DNA of 64,000 nucleotides, from NCBI RefSeq assembly GCF_002220095.1, contig NZ_CP022372.1, positions 2,824,501-2,888,500 on the forward strand, in the 5' to 3' direction. This DNA comes from Bosea sp. AS-1 (GTDB lineage Bacteria; Pseudomonadota; Alphaproteobacteria; Rhizobiales; Beijerinckiaceae). The position numbers and the translations under genes are program-made. Under the pieces are notes generated by a model. That model was given only the letters and a program-made list of their open reading frames with translations, searched no databases and was not told where the DNA came from. This document shows, piece by piece, positions 6,744 to 16,032 of this stretch; within the stretch, counting starts at the first letter, position 1, and each line of letters opens with the position of its first letter.

Positions 6744-8636
6744 TCAAGCGGCCAATGCGCGGTAGATCGCCGGGAGGGCCGCCGGCAGCCGATCGAGCCG
6801 GGAGACCACGGCATGGCCGTTGCGGCCGAAGAGATGCGGGACATAGGCGCGGGACTCGCGATCGACAGTGACGGCGAAGACGCAGATGCCGGCGCGGCGC
6901 GCCTCGATCACCGCCATGCGAGTATCCTCCATGGCGAAGCGGCCTTCGTAGTGGTCGATGTCGTTGGGCTTGCCATCGGTGAGGACGAGCAGCAGCTTGC
7001 GCCGGTCGGGCCGCGCCTTCAGTCCGGCCGCAGCATGGCGGATCGCGGTGCCGATGCGGGTGTAGTAACCGGGCTTGAGCGCCGCGATGCGCGCTTCGAC
7101 CGCCGGCCCCATTGCCTCGTCGAAGCGCTTCACCGTCTCGATCCGCACCCAGTCGCGCCGCCGCGACGTGAAGGTCAGGATCTCGTGGCGGTCGCCGCAG
7201 GCGGCGAGCCCATGGGCGAAGACGGTGAGCGCCTGCTTCTCGACATCGAGCACGCGCAGATCGTCGAACCAGGAATCGGTCGAGAGCGAGACATCCATCA
7301 ACGTGGTCACGGCGAGGTCATGCGCCTGCGGCCGGCTCGCCAGATGGATGCGGTCACTACCCGAACCGCCGGCTGCAAGGTCGGCCTGGCGACGGACCAC
7401 CGCGTCGAGATCGAGATCGGGGCCGTCGATCTGGCCACGCTGCGGCTCGCGCAAGGGACGCAGGGCTTCGAACTGGCGGCGGACCTGGCGCACCAGCGCG
7501 CGCGTTGCAGCGTCCTGCGCCGGGGGCACCAGCTCCCGCTGAGCCATGGCGGCGAGCACCCGGCAATGGTCGTCGCGGTAGCAGGCGCTGCGGAAATCCC
7601 ATTCCGGATAGGTCAGCGCGCCGGCGAGCGCGGTCTCGTCCATCGCTTCCGGCGGCAGGTCGAGATCGAAGCGGAAGCGCGAGGCCGGGCGACCCTTGCG
7701 CTCGCTCAGCACCATGTCGTCGAGCTCGTCGGCGGCCTCGGGATCATGCTCCTCGCTGTCGTCGGAGGGGCGGTCGACCGCGACCATCTCCGACATCGCC
7801 AGGATCTTCTCGAAGCGGTTGAGAATGAAGGGGCTGCGCTCGCGCCATTCTTCCGCCGTCTCATCGCGGCTGGCGGCATAGGCCTTCATCTGCTCTTCGG
7901 CCTTGGCGGAGGTCGGTGGCGGCTGGTCCTCGTCGCGACGACGCGTTCGGGCGGGGGCGGCGGCGCTGGCCAGAGGCCAGAGCGGGACGCCGAGCGCCGG
8001 CAGATAGCCGGCCGGCGCCTTGGCCGGCCAGCTTTCGACGGCAATATCGGCCGCCCCGCCATCCAGCCGCGCGCGGATCAGGGCTTCGACCTTGGCCTCG
8101 GTATCGGGCAGCCCCTCGCGACGACGGCTGGCGAGCAGGGACTCGGCGAGCCGACGGTAGACGGGGCCGAGGCCGGGAAAGGCATCGAGCACCGTGGTGA
8201 CCAGATGCTGCGCGATGGCGATCCGGGCGAGGTCGCGCTGCAGCGGATCGGCTTCGCTGATCGGCCAGGGCGGCATCGTGGCCATGCAGGCTGCGAGCCA
8301 GATGTAAAGGTCGCGATTCAGCCCAGCTTCCGGGAAGATCGCGATCTCGGCCGGCAGTTGCAGGCTGTCCGGCGTGCGCAAGGCCTGCGCCTGCCGTTCC
8401 TCGCCGAGCCCGATGCGCTGTCGAAAATTGAGTCGGTGGCCGGCGGCGCGCTCGCGGGCCGGGACGATCCTGACGCCGGGCTCGCCGCCGAAGCCGCGGA
8501 AGCAGACGGCGAGAGTCGGTGCCATGCTCGCCAGCGTCACCGCCGCCTGCGGATGATGCGGCAGGCTCGCAGTGTCGCCAACCAGCCGATGCCAGAAGCG
8601 TCCGACCGTCTCTTCCAGCTCGAGGAAGTCCAGCAT
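6744..8636 (-). CDS. norD: NorD, von Willebrand factor A domain protein for NO reductase activation
   Basis: The 630-residue protein has a long variable N-terminal region with an acidic stretch mid-protein. A C-terminal VWA domain (about residues 440-625) carries a metal-ion-dependent adhesion motif in MDVSLSTDSW and LLLVLTDGKPNDIDHYEG. NorD works with the AAA+ ATPase NorQ, as in other MoxR-VWA pairs, to install or activate the non-haem iron or haem centre of NorB. The ATG at 8636 has TAGGAG upstream, 10 bp after the norQ stop. Confidence 0.95.
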   Translation of the reverse strand: MLDFLELEETVGRFWHRLVGDTASLPHHPQAAVTLASMAPTLAVCFRGFGGEPGVRIVPARERAAGHRLNFRQRIGLGEERQAQALRTPDSLQLPAEIAIFPEAGLNRDLYIWLAACMATMPPWPISEADPLQRDLARIAIAQHLVTTVLDAFPGLGPVYRRLAESLLASRRREGLPDTEAKVEALIRARLDGGAADIAVESWPAKAPAGYLPALGVPLWPLASAAAPARTRRRDEDQPPPTSAKAEEQMKAYAASRDETAEEWRERSPFILNRFEKILAMSEMVAVDRPSDDSEEHDPEAADELDDMVLSERKGRPASRFRFDLDLPPEAMDETALAGALTYPEWDFRSACYRDDHCRVLAAMAQRELVPPAQDAATRALVRQVRRQFEALRPLREPQRGQIDGPDLDLDAVVRRQADLAAGGSGSDRIHLASRPQAHDLAVTTLMDVSLSTDSWFDDLRVLDVEKQALTVFAHGLAACGDRHEILTFTSRRRDWVRIETVKRFDEAMGPAVEARIAALKPGYYTRIGTAIRHAAAGLKARPDRRKLLLVLTDGKPNDIDHYEGRFAMEDTRMAVIEARRAGICVFAVTVDRESRAYVPHLFGRNGHAVVSRLDRLPAALPAIYRALAA

Positions 8637-8646
8637 CCTGGGTCTC

Positions 8647-9468
8647 CTAGGCGAGCACCGCGCGAGCGACCTCGACCAACCCGGCGCGGATCTCCGGCTC
8701 GTCGGTCAAAGGCTCGATGATCGCGGCCATCACGGCTTCCTGCCGGGACAGGCCGGCGGCGATCAGGCTCGCGGCGTAGACGATGAGGCGGGTCGAGACG
8801 CCTTCTTCGATATCCTGCCCCTTCAGCGTGCGCAGGCGGCGAGCGAGATCGACCAGCGGCGCGACCGCGCCCTCGTCGAGACCGCTTTCCTGCGCGACGA
8901 CGGCGATCTCCTGCTCGCGCGGCAGAAAGTCGAAGCTGATCGAGACGAAGCGCTGGCGGGTCGAGGGCTTCAGGTTCTTCAGCAGATTCTGGTAGCCGGG
9001 ATTATAGGAGACCGCGATCATGAAGGAGGCGGGGGCGGTGAGCAGTTCGCCGGTGCGCTCCAGCGGCAGGATGCGCCGGTCGTCGGTGAGGGGGTGCAGC
9101 ACCACCGCCACGTCCTTGCGGGCCTCGACGATCTCGTCGAGGTAACACAGCCCGCCCTCGCGCACGGCGCGCGTCAGAGGCCCGTCGACCCAGACGGTCT
9201 CGCCGCCCTTGAGCAGGTGGCGGCCGGTGAGATCGGCGGCGGAAAGGTCGTCATGGCAGGCTACCGTGAACAGCGGCAATCCGAGCCTGGCGGCCATATG
9301 GGCGACGAAGCGGGTCTTGCCCGAGCCGGTCGGCCCCTTCAGCAGCAGCGGGAGACGCCGTTCCCAAGCCTTCTCGAACAGGAAGTGCTCGTTGCCGGAG
9401 GCCGTATAGGCGGGGATGTCGATGGTGTCGGTCGAGGCCGGGATCGGCGGGCGCGGGATCATGTTCAT
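8647..9468 (-). CDS. norQ: NorQ, MoxR-type AAA+ ATPase for NO reductase activation
   Basis: This 273-residue ATPase shows Walker A (LLLKGPTGSGKTRFV, near residue 45), Walker B (GLCYLDEIVEA, near 107) and the sensor region SYNPGYQNLLKNLKPSTRQRF. These are typical of the NorQ/CbbQ branch of MoxR ATPases. It pairs with NorD to mature NorB. Two in-frame ATGs (9468 and 9462) are possible, and neither has a strong ribosome site. It follows norB by 66 bp, a gap that contains a stable hairpin, so its level may be set below that of norCB. Confidence 0.95.
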   Translation of the reverse strand: MNMIPRPPIPASTDTIDIPAYTASGNEHFLFEKAWERRLPLLLKGPTGSGKTRFVAHMAARLGLPLFTVACHDDLSAADLTGRHLLKGGETVWVDGPLTRAVREGGLCYLDEIVEARKDVAVVLHPLTDDRRILPLERTGELLTAPASFMIAVSYNPGYQNLLKNLKPSTRQRFVSISFDFLPREQEIAVVAQESGLDEGAVAPLVDLARRLRTLKGQDIEEGVSTRLIVYAASLIAAGLSRQEAVMAAIIEPLTDEPEIRAGLVEVARAVLA

Positions 9469-9501
9469 CGCGGGGCATCCAATGCAATCAGGAGGGCGGC
9501 G

Positions 9502-9527
9502 GCCCGCCGGCCCGATGACCGGCGGGC
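9502..9527 (-). terminator. Intercistronic GC-rich hairpin between norB and norQ
   Basis: A perfect 9-bp inverted repeat (GCCCGCCGG / CCGGCGGGC) with an 8-base loop begins 7 bp after the norB stop. No U tract follows on the transcribed strand, so it probably acts as a leaky terminator or 3'-end stabiliser rather than an efficient stop. It parallels the hairpin that follows nirK. Confidence 0.6.
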
Positions 9528-9534
9528 GTTGGTG

Positions 9535-10899
9535 TCATTCCGCTGGCTGGGCGAGGGCTCGAGGCTCCGCGCTGCGCTCGCGGCTAGGCACCAGCACGGC
9601 CCAGACGAACATCAGCGCCGAGATCACCACCACCACGCCGGAGCCGAGCCGGATCCAGTAGAACAGGGCGATCTGGTCCTGCACGTCCATGAAGCTCTGG
9701 CCGAGCACGCGCTGGAGGTGGGCCTGGACCACGCCGGCGAAGGTCAGCGCGAAGGTCATCACCGACATCGCCGTCACCATCAGCCAGAAGCTCGCGATCG
9801 AGAGCCACTGGTTGTAGGGCGCGCGACCCTTCAGCTCGGGGATGGCATAGGCCATCACGGCGAGGTTCAGCATCACATAGGCGCCGAAGAAGGCGAGGTG
9901 GCCGTGGGCGGCGGTGAGCTGCGTGCCGTGGGTGTAGTAGTTCACCGAGGAGAGCGTGTGCAGGAAGCCCCAGACACCGGCCCCGAAGAAGGCCATCACC
10001 GAGCAGCCGAGCGACCAGAGCAGGGCGGCCTTGTTGGGGTGATTGCGTCCGGCCTTCCAGGTCATCTGGAAGGTGAAGATCACCATGGTGAAGAAGGGCG
10101 CGACCTCCAGCGTCGAGAACAGCGAGCCGATCCACTGCCAGTATCCGGGCGCGCCGATCCAGTAATAGTGGTGGCCGGTGCCGAGGATGCCGGAGAACAG
10201 GGCCAGCCCGACGATGACGTAGAGCCACTTCTCGACGACCTCGCGGTCGACGCCGTTGAGCTTGATCATCAGGAAGGCCAGCACGGAGGCCATGATCAAC
10301 TCCCAGACGCCTTCCACCCAGAGATGGATGACGTACCACCAGTACATCTTGTCGAGCGCCAGGTTGGCCGGGTTGTAGAAGGCGAAGAGGAAGAAGATCG
10401 CCAGGCCCCAGAGGCCGAAGAGCAGGATGTTGGTGACCGTGGTCTTGCGGCCCTTCAGCGAGGTCATGGTGATGTTGAACAGGAACATCAGCACCACCAC
10501 GACGATGCCGACCTTGATCGCGAAGGGCTGCTCGAGGAATTCGCGCCCCTCATGGATATGGAAGAGATAGCCGACGACGGTGACGCCAGCGGCGATGAAG
10601 AAGATCCAGAACTGCGCCACCGCCAGCCTGGGGCTGTAAAGCTCGGTCTGTGCCTCCTCCGGCAACAGATAATAGGTCGAGCCCATGAAGCCGAGCAGCA
10701 GCCACACCACCAGGGCGTTGGTGTGGATCATCCGCACGATGTTGAAGGGCAGGGCGACCGACAGCGTGTTGGGCAGCACATAGATCAGCCCGGCGACCAG
10801 CCCGAAGGTGACTTGCGCGACGAACAGCGCGAGCGCGCCGTAGAAATAGAGCATCGCGACGTTCTGGGTCTTGTATCTCGTCGTGTTGTAGCCTGGCAT
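9535..10899 (-). CDS. norB: Nitric oxide reductase large subunit (cNOR)
   Basis: NorB is the catalytic subunit that reduces two NO to N2O in the inner membrane. The 454-residue protein has about twelve helices and the expected ligand-bearing segments: IVRMIHTNALVVWLL, HLWVEGVWELIMAS (His and Glu of the haem b3/FeB site), GTGHHYYWIG, and AAHGHLAFFGAYVMLN. ATG 10899 is preferred over 10932 because AGGAG stands eight bases upstream and the protein then begins directly before helix 1; the longer form would overlap norC. It is second in norCBQD. Confidence 0.97.
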   Translation of the reverse strand: MPGYNTTRYKTQNVAMLYFYGALALFVAQVTFGLVAGLIYVLPNTLSVALPFNIVRMIHTNALVVWLLLGFMGSTYYLLPEEAQTELYSPRLAVAQFWIFFIAAGVTVVGYLFHIHEGREFLEQPFAIKVGIVVVVLMFLFNITMTSLKGRKTTVTNILLFGLWGLAIFFLFAFYNPANLALDKMYWWYVIHLWVEGVWELIMASVLAFLMIKLNGVDREVVEKWLYVIVGLALFSGILGTGHHYYWIGAPGYWQWIGSLFSTLEVAPFFTMVIFTFQMTWKAGRNHPNKAALLWSLGCSVMAFFGAGVWGFLHTLSSVNYYTHGTQLTAAHGHLAFFGAYVMLNLAVMAYAIPELKGRAPYNQWLSIASFWLMVTAMSVMTFALTFAGVVQAHLQRVLGQSFMDVQDQIALFYWIRLGSGVVVVISALMFVWAVLVPSRERSAEPRALAQPAE

Positions 10900-10921
10900 G
10901 GCTCTCTCCTGTCGCGACGTC

Positions 10922-11374
10922 TCAGCCGGCATCGTTGGGTGGCCAGTTCTGGGTCTTGATCCGGCTCGTCCATTCGAGGAAATCGGCGAGATCGTTGAGT
11001 TCCTGCTCGGTCAGGTTGAATTGCGGCATCTGGCGCCGGCCTTCGATCCCGCTCGGCTGGGCGGCCATCCAGGCCTTCAGGCTCTCGCGGGCGCCGGCCG
11101 GGTCCTTGTCGCCGCCATAGCGCTTCCAGACATTGCCGAGCTCGGGGGCGAAATAGGCGCCCTCGCCGAGCAGCGTGTGGCAGTTGATGCAGGAGTTGCG
11201 CTCCCAGACGTGCTTGCCGCGGGCGACGGCCGGCGTCAGCGTCGTCTCGTCGGTGGACTTCGTCCGCATGAACCAGTGGCTGTGGGCGGTGAGCCCGACG
11301 AAGATGGCGAAGAAGAAGATCGATCCGCCGTAGAAGACATTGCGGGCTCCCGCCTTTGTCAGACGTTCGGCCAT
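10922..11374 (-). CDS. norC: Nitric oxide reductase cytochrome c subunit
   Basis: NorC passes electrons from periplasmic donors to NorB. The 150-residue protein has one N-terminal membrane anchor (about residues 14-30) and a periplasmic c-type haem domain with CINCH at 62-66 and a methionine ligand in GRRQMPQFNLTEQEL. The ATG at 11374 has GGAAGGG upstream; a longer frame starting at 11548 would add an unlikely basic extension. It heads norCBQD, with an NnrR-type box 116 bp upstream. Confidence 0.96.
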   Translation of the reverse strand: MAERLTKAGARNVFYGGSIFFFAIFVGLTAHSHWFMRTKSTDETTLTPAVARGKHVWERNSCINCHTLLGEGAYFAPELGNVWKRYGGDKDPAGARESLKAWMAAQPSGIEGRRQMPQFNLTEQELNDLADFLEWTSRIKTQNWPPNDAG

Positions 11375-11489
11375 GCGTTCACCCTTCCGTTGCGAGGGCT
11401 TGCGGGAATGCCGGCGAGGCCGGCGCGTGAAAGCCCGCATGCCGAGGGCAGGGGCGAGCCGGTGATAGCGAGGCGCCCCGCGGGCTTCT

Positions 11490-11503
11490 TTGCGTTTGGG
11501 CAA
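11490..11503 (-). promoter_or_regulatory. NnrR/DNR-type box upstream of norC
   Basis: TTGCGTTTGGGCAA fits TTG-N8-CAA and lies between the second Fnr-type regulator gene (ends 11556) and norC (starts 11374). The left half site TTGCG matches the NnrR preference in rhizobia. It is the likely activation site for norCBQD. Confidence 0.75.
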
Positions 11504-11555
11504 ACAGTGGCGATGCGGGGTCGCGGTGCCCTCATTCGGCTTCCGCAACGCGGCT

Positions 11556-12263
11556 TCAGGCGCCGTTACCGGCTTCCATCGCGGTCGCCAGATCCATCAA
11601 GGCGGGGATGTCGCGCACCAGCAGCGTGCGCCGGCCGCCGGCGAGGACGCCGCGCCGCTCCCAGCCGGTCAGGATGCGCGAGACATTGTGCAGGGTCGTT
11701 CCGGTCAGTGCGGCGAGATCCTGTCGCGAGAGCGGGAAATCGATGCGGGTTCCAGCCGGCTCCTCCCGCCCTGCCTGATCGATGAGCCGCAGGACGGCGT
11801 GGGCGATGCGTCGTGGCACATCGAGCGAGGCGATCTCGACGAGGCGGCCCTGAGTGTCGCTCAGCTCCTGTTCGAGAAGCTGGGCCAGGCCGGCCATTAT
11901 CGCCGGCATCTCTCGAATGAGGCCGCGCCAGTCCTGCATGGGCCAGGCGGCGAGCGTGACGCCGCACAACGCGGTCGCGCTGGCCTGGTGGCGGCCCGGG
12001 CGCAGGCAGCGCCCGAGGTCGAGGAACTCACCGGGATGGGCGATGCGGAGAATGACGGGCACGCGAGACCAGCCGCGCTGCGTCAGCTTGATTCGTCCCG
12101 ACAGGACGAGGAGGAGGTCGTTTGCCGGCTCGCCTTGCGCAAAGACGGGTTCGTGGGCCGGCCGCGACCAGAGAGAGGCCGCAGCCGCGAGTGCGCGGCG
12201 TTCGCCGACGGACAAGGCCGCGAAGACAGGTTGGCCGCGCAGAAGGTCGGGGTCGATGCTCAT
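11556..12263 (-). CDS. Second Crp/Fnr family regulator (NnrR/DNR type)
   Basis: This 235-residue regulator has the Crp-type barrel (VFAQGEPANDLLLVLSGRIKL) and a winged helix (LSRQDLAALTGTTLHNVSRI) almost identical in its recognition segment to the regulator at 149-835. It also lacks the Fnr-type N-terminal cysteine cluster. The ATG at 12263 gives the usual family length; an ATG at 12380 would place the start only 14 bp from the NnrR box. It sits between norC and the nap operon, next to two of the boxes, so it may activate nor and nap and could be autoregulated. Which of the two regulators senses NO cannot be told from sequence. Confidence 0.87.
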   Translation of the reverse strand: MSIDPDLLRGQPVFAALSVGERRALAAAASLWSRPAHEPVFAQGEPANDLLLVLSGRIKLTQRGWSRVPVILRIAHPGEFLDLGRCLRPGRHQASATALCGVTLAAWPMQDWRGLIREMPAIMAGLAQLLEQELSDTQGRLVEIASLDVPRRIAHAVLRLIDQAGREEPAGTRIDFPLSRQDLAALTGTTLHNVSRILTGWERRGVLAGGRRTLLVRDIPALMDLATAMEAGNGA

Positions 12264-12394
12264 CGCCGCCTGGATCGGCGTGCCTTCGCGCCATTCCGGG
12301 GTCGGAGGCGCCGCACGCGCTGGGAACAGGCGCGCTCTCGCCAAGCAAGAACGACGCCACGGCGCTGAAATAGGCGGCATTCGGCCGGTCGCGT

Positions 12395-12408
12395 TTGCGT
12401 TATGTCAA
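12395..12408 (+). promoter_or_regulatory. NnrR/DNR-type box between the regulator gene and napE
   Basis: TTGCGTTATGTCAA fits TTG-N8-CAA. It lies in the divergent gap, 133 bp upstream of the napE start and 131 bp upstream of the regulator start at 12263. It can serve the nap operon, the regulator gene, or both. Confidence 0.72.
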
Positions 12409-12541
12409 AGACGGCGACGAAAGGGCGTTGTCTTCTTCGCAGCAACATGGACAAGCCCGCTCAAGCGCATATTCTCCTTCGTCGATCTCAAATCTGGCCC
12501 CGGCGCGCTGCATGAACGCCCGCTGCCTGAAAGGACGAGAG

Positions 12542-12736
12542 ATGACGACCGAGACCGCGAAGACCGGCGGCCCGGAGGCTGCCGTCGAGAAGCCGACGAG
12601 ACGCGCCGAGACCGTGGCGTTCCTGACGCTGGCGGTTCTGATCTGGCCCGTGGTCGCCGTCGGCGTCGTCGGGGGCTACGGCTTCCTGGTCTGGATGTTC
12701 CAGCTCGTCCTTGGCCCGCCCGGCCCGCCGCATTGA
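12542..12736 (+). CDS. napE: NapE, small membrane protein of periplasmic nitrate reductase operon
   Basis: The 64-residue product has a charged N terminus and a single membrane helix (about residues 26-56, FLTLAVLIWPVVAVGVVG) ending in a short Gly/Pro tail, which matches NapE. Its function is not established. The ATG has AAAGGACGAG upstream. It is the first gene of napEFDABC, and the gap to napF is eight bases. Confidence 0.88.
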   Translation: MTTETAKTGGPEAAVEKPTRRAETVAFLTLAVLIWPVVAVGVVGGYGFLVWMFQLVLGPPGPPH

Positions 12737-12744
12737 GGCCGGCC

Positions 12745-13254
12745 ATGAAACAGGATGGTATCGATCTCGGTCGCCGTGGCTTTCTGATTGGCCGCCGTCT
12801 TGCCCGCCCCGAGGCAATCCGCCCGCCATGGTCGCGCGCCGCATCTGTCGCAGCCGCTTGCACGGGCTGCGGCGCCTGCGTGCCGGCTTGCCCGCAAAAC
12901 ATCATCGCGCTCGATGCCGATGGTCGGCCTGCCCTGACTTTCAACGCAGGGGAATGCACGTTCTGCGGAGCCTGCGCGGACGCTTGCTCCGAGCCGGTCT
13001 TTGACCGTTCCATCGCTGGTTTCCCGCATGTCGCAGCCATCGGCGCAGATTGTTTCGCCACGAGGGGCATCGTCTGCCAGAGCTGTGGTGATGCCTGTCC
13101 GGAAAGTGCGATCCGCTTTCGCCCGCGGCTGGGCGGTCCGGCGCTGCCGGAGATCGCGACCGATCGCTGCAGCGGTTGCGGCGCCTGCATCACTGCCTGC
13201 CCGGCGCAAGCGATCTCGGTGAGTGGTCGTCCGCTGGAGGCCGCCCATGTCTGA
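12745..13254 (+). CDS. napF: NapF, ferredoxin-type protein
   Basis: The 169-residue cytoplasmic protein carries four cysteine groups. Three have the regular 4Fe-4S pattern (CTGCGACVPACP, CTFCGACADACS and CSGCGACITACP) and one is shorter (CQSCGDACP). NapF is thought to help insert or reduce the iron-sulfur cluster of NapA before export. The N terminus (GRRGFLIGRRLARP) has a twin-arginine look typical of NapF, although the protein stays in the cytoplasm. Its stop overlaps the napD start by eight bases. Confidence 0.93.
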   Translation: MKQDGIDLGRRGFLIGRRLARPEAIRPPWSRAASVAAACTGCGACVPACPQNIIALDADGRPALTFNAGECTFCGACADACSEPVFDRSIAGFPHVAAIGADCFATRGIVCQSCGDACPESAIRFRPRLGGPALPEIATDRCSGCGACITACPAQAISVSGRPLEAAHV

Positions 13255-13534
13255 GCGATCCGGTCCGCGCTTCCATCATATTTCGAGCGCCGTCGTCTCG
13301 GCCCTGCCGGCCAAGGTCGAGGCCGTGCTCGCCCGTATCGCAGAGCTTCCCGAGACCGAGATCCATCGCGTCGAGAACGGCAAGATCGTGATCGTGCTGG
13401 AGGGTTCCAGTACGGGCGTGATCGGCGACCGGCTGGCCGCCATCAGCCTGATCGACGGCGTGCTCTCGGCCAACATGGTGTTCGAGCAGATCGAAGACCT
13501 CGAAACCCTCGACGACCCCGGAGTGACCCCATGA
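13247..13534 (+). CDS. napD: NapD, chaperone for NapA
   Basis: This 95-residue protein has the NapD ferredoxin-like fold pattern ([20 protein letters not shown] at the start, [14 protein letters not shown] near the end). NapD binds the twin-arginine signal of NapA and delays export until the molybdenum cofactor is in place. The gene overlaps both neighbours: napF by eight bases and napA through an ATGA junction. This implies tight translational coupling with its client. Confidence 0.94.
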   Translation: MSERSGPRFHHISSAVVSALPAKVEAVLARIAELPETEIHRVENGKIVIVLEGSSTGVIGDRLAAISLIDGVLSANMVFEQIEDLETLDDPGVTP

Positions 13535-16032
13535 CCCTGTCTCGTCGCGAGATGCTGAAGGCGCAGGCGGCCGGCGTCGCCGCGCTCGCCGCCAATATGA
13601 GCGTGCCGGCTGGAGCGCAACCGGTGACCGGTGGCGTCGATACCTTGCAGATCAAATGGTCGAAGGCACCGTGCCGCTTCTGCGGCACCGGCTGCGGCGT
13701 CATGGTCGGCGTCAAGGAAGGGCGCGTCATCGCCACCCATGGCGACATGAAGGCCGACGTCAATCGCGGCCTCAACTGCATCAAGGGCTATTTCCTCTCC
13801 AAGATCATGTATGGCAACGACCGGCTGACCCAGCCGCTGCTGCGCAAGAAGAACGGCATCTACGCGAAGGACGGCGAGTTCACCCCGGTCTCCTGGGAGG
13901 AAGCCTTCGACACCATGGCCGCCAAGGCCAAGGCGACGCTGAAGGCCAAGGGGCCGACCGCGCTCGGCATGTTCGGCTCGGGCCAGTGGACGATCTTCGA
14001 GGGCTATGCCGCGACCAAGCTGATGCGGGCGGGATTCCGCTCCAACAATCTCGATCCCAACGCCCGCCACTGCATGGCCTCGGCGGCCTACGCCTTCATG
14101 CGGACCTTCGGCATGGACGAGCCGATGGGCTGCTACGATGATTTCGAGCATGCCGATGCCTTCGTGCTCTGGGGCTCGAACATGGCGGAGATGCATCCGA
14201 TCCTGTGGACGCGGGTGACGGATCGCCGGCTCGGCCAGCCGCATGTGAAGGTCGCGGTGCTCTCGACCTATACCCACCGCAGCTCCGACCTCGCCGACAT
14301 CCCGATCGTGTTCAAGCCGGGCACGGACCTCGCGATCCTGAACTACATCGCCAACCACATCATCACGACCGGGCGGGTGAACAAGGACTTCGTCGGCAAG
14401 CACACGACCTTCGTGAAGGGCGCGACCGAGATCGGCTACGGCCTGCGGCCGGACGATCCGCGTGAGGTCAAGGCGAAGAAGGCGGCCGATCCCGCAGCGA
14501 CCACGCCGATCGACTTCGAGGCCTATGCCGCCTTCGTCAAGGACTACACGCTGGAGAAGGTCTCGGCGCTGACCGGCGTCGAGCCCGGCTTCCTGCAGCA
14601 GCTCGCCGAGCTCTATGCCGACCCCAAGCGCAAGGTCGTCTCGTTCTGGACGATGGGCTTCAACCAGCATGTGCGCGGCGTCTGGGCGAACCAGCTCGTC
14701 TACAACCTGCACCTGCTGACGGGGAAGATTTCCGAGCCGGGCAACAGCCCGTTCTCGCTCACCGGCCAGCCCTCGGCCTGCGGCACCGCGCGCGAGGTCG
14801 GCACCTTCGCCCATCGCCTGCCGGCCGACATGACGGTGACCAATCCCGAGCACCGCAAGCATGCCGAGGAGATCTGGCGCATTCCGGAGGGCGTCATCCC
14901 GGAGAAGCCTGGCTATCACGCCGTCGAGCAGGACCGGATGCTCAAGGACGGCAAGCTCAATTTCTACTGGATCCAGGTCAACAACAACCTGCAGGCCTCG
15001 CCGAACAGCAGCAACGAGGCCTATCCGGGCTATCGCAACCCGGACAATTTCATCGTCGTCTCCGATGCCTATCCGACGGTGACAGCGATGGCCGCCGACC
15101 TGATCTTGCCCGCCGCGATGTGGGTCGAGAAGGAGGGTGCCTACGGCAATGCCGAGCGGCGCACCCATGTCTGGCACCAGCTCGTCAACGCGCCAGGCCA
15201 GGCGCGCTCCGACCTCTGGCAGCTCATGGAGTTCTCGAAGCGCTTCACCACGGACGAGGTCTGGCCGGCGGAGATCCTCGACGCCAACCCGAACTACAAG
15301 GGCAAGACGCTGTTCGATGTGCTCTACCGTAACGGCAATGTCGACAAGTTCGCGCTATCGGAGACCAATCCCGAATACGAGAACCAGGAATCCAAGGATT
15401 TCGGCTTCTACGTCCATAAGGGCCTGTTCGAGGAATATGCCACGTTCGGTCGCGGCCATGGCCATGATCTCGGGCCCTATGATCTCTATCACGAGGTCCG
15501 CGGCCTGCGCTGGCCGGTCGTCGATGGCAAGGAGACGCTCTGGCGCTATCGCGAAGGGCTCGACCCCTATGTGAAGCCCGGCAAGGGCGTCGATTTCTAC
15601 GGCAACAAGGACGGCAAGGCCCGCATCATCGCGGTGCCCTACGAGCCGCCGGCGGAGTCTCCCGACAACGAATACGATCTCTGGCTGGTCACCGGCCGCG
15701 TGCTGGAGCATTGGCATTCCGGTTCGATGACGATGCGCGTGCCGGAGCTCTACAAGGCGTTCCCCGGTGCACGCTGCTTTATGCACCCGGAAGACGCCCG
15801 CAAGCGCGGACTCAATCAGGGCGCGGAGATTACGGTGATCTCGCGACGCGGGGAGATGCGAACCCGCGTCGAGACGCGCGGGCGCAACCGCATGCCCCCC
15901 GGCGTGGTCTTCGTGCCCTGGTTCGACGCCAGCCAGCTCATCAACAAGACGACGCTCGACGCCACCGATCCCATCTCCAAGCAGACGGATTTCAAGAAAT
16001 GCGCGGTCAAGATCGTTCCGGTCTCGGGCTGA
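13531..16032 (+). CDS. napA: Periplasmic nitrate reductase catalytic subunit
   Basis: NapA reduces nitrate to nitrite with a bis-MGD molybdenum cofactor. The 833-residue precursor begins with a Tat signal ([19 protein letters not shown]) and the 4Fe-4S motif [13 protein letters not shown], completed by the cysteine in GLNCIKGYF. The probable molybdenum-ligating cysteine is in [13 protein letters not shown]. The C-terminal molybdopterin dinucleotide-binding domain includes [20 protein letters not shown]. Length matches the family. The stop overlaps the napB start as TGATG. Confidence 0.98.
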   Translation: MTLSRREMLKAQAAGVAALAANMSVPAGAQPVTGGVDTLQIKWSKAPCRFCGTGCGVMVGVKEGRVIATHGDMKADVNRGLNCIKGYFLSKIMYGNDRLTQPLLRKKNGIYAKDGEFTPVSWEEAFDTMAAKAKATLKAKGPTALGMFGSGQWTIFEGYAATKLMRAGFRSNNLDPNARHCMASAAYAFMRTFGMDEPMGCYDDFEHADAFVLWGSNMAEMHPILWTRVTDRRLGQPHVKVAVLSTYTHRSSDLADIPIVFKPGTDLAILNYIANHIITTGRVNKDFVGKHTTFVKGATEIGYGLRPDDPREVKAKKAADPAATTPIDFEAYAAFVKDYTLEKVSALTGVEPGFLQQLAELYADPKRKVVSFWTMGFNQHVRGVWANQLVYNLHLLTGKISEPGNSPFSLTGQPSACGTAREVGTFAHRLPADMTVTNPEHRKHAEEIWRIPEGVIPEKPGYHAVEQDRMLKDGKLNFYWIQVNNNLQASPNSSNEAYPGYRNPDNFIVVSDAYPTVTAMAADLILPAAMWVEKEGAYGNAERRTHVWHQLVNAPGQARSDLWQLMEFSKRFTTDEVWPAEILDANPNYKGKTLFDVLYRNGNVDKFALSETNPEYENQESKDFGFYVHKGLFEEYATFGRGHGHDLGPYDLYHEVRGLRWPVVDGKETLWRYREGLDPYVKPGKGVDFYGNKDGKARIIAVPYEPPAESPDNEYDLWLVTGRVLEHWHSGSMTMRVPELYKAFPGARCFMHPEDARKRGLNQGAEITVISRRGEMRTRVETRGRNRMPPGVVFVPWFDASQLINKTTLDATDPISKQTDFKKCAVKIVPVSG

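Noticed and set aside
8572-10959. 795-codon open frame opposite norQ and norB
   Set aside because: The translation is low-complexity Gln/His/Glu/Arg-rich and lies fully across NorQ and NorB with intact motifs on the other strand.
12429-12447. Another TTG...CAA pair near the napE promoter
   Set aside because: The spacer is 12 bases rather than 8, so it does not fit an Fnr/NnrR site.
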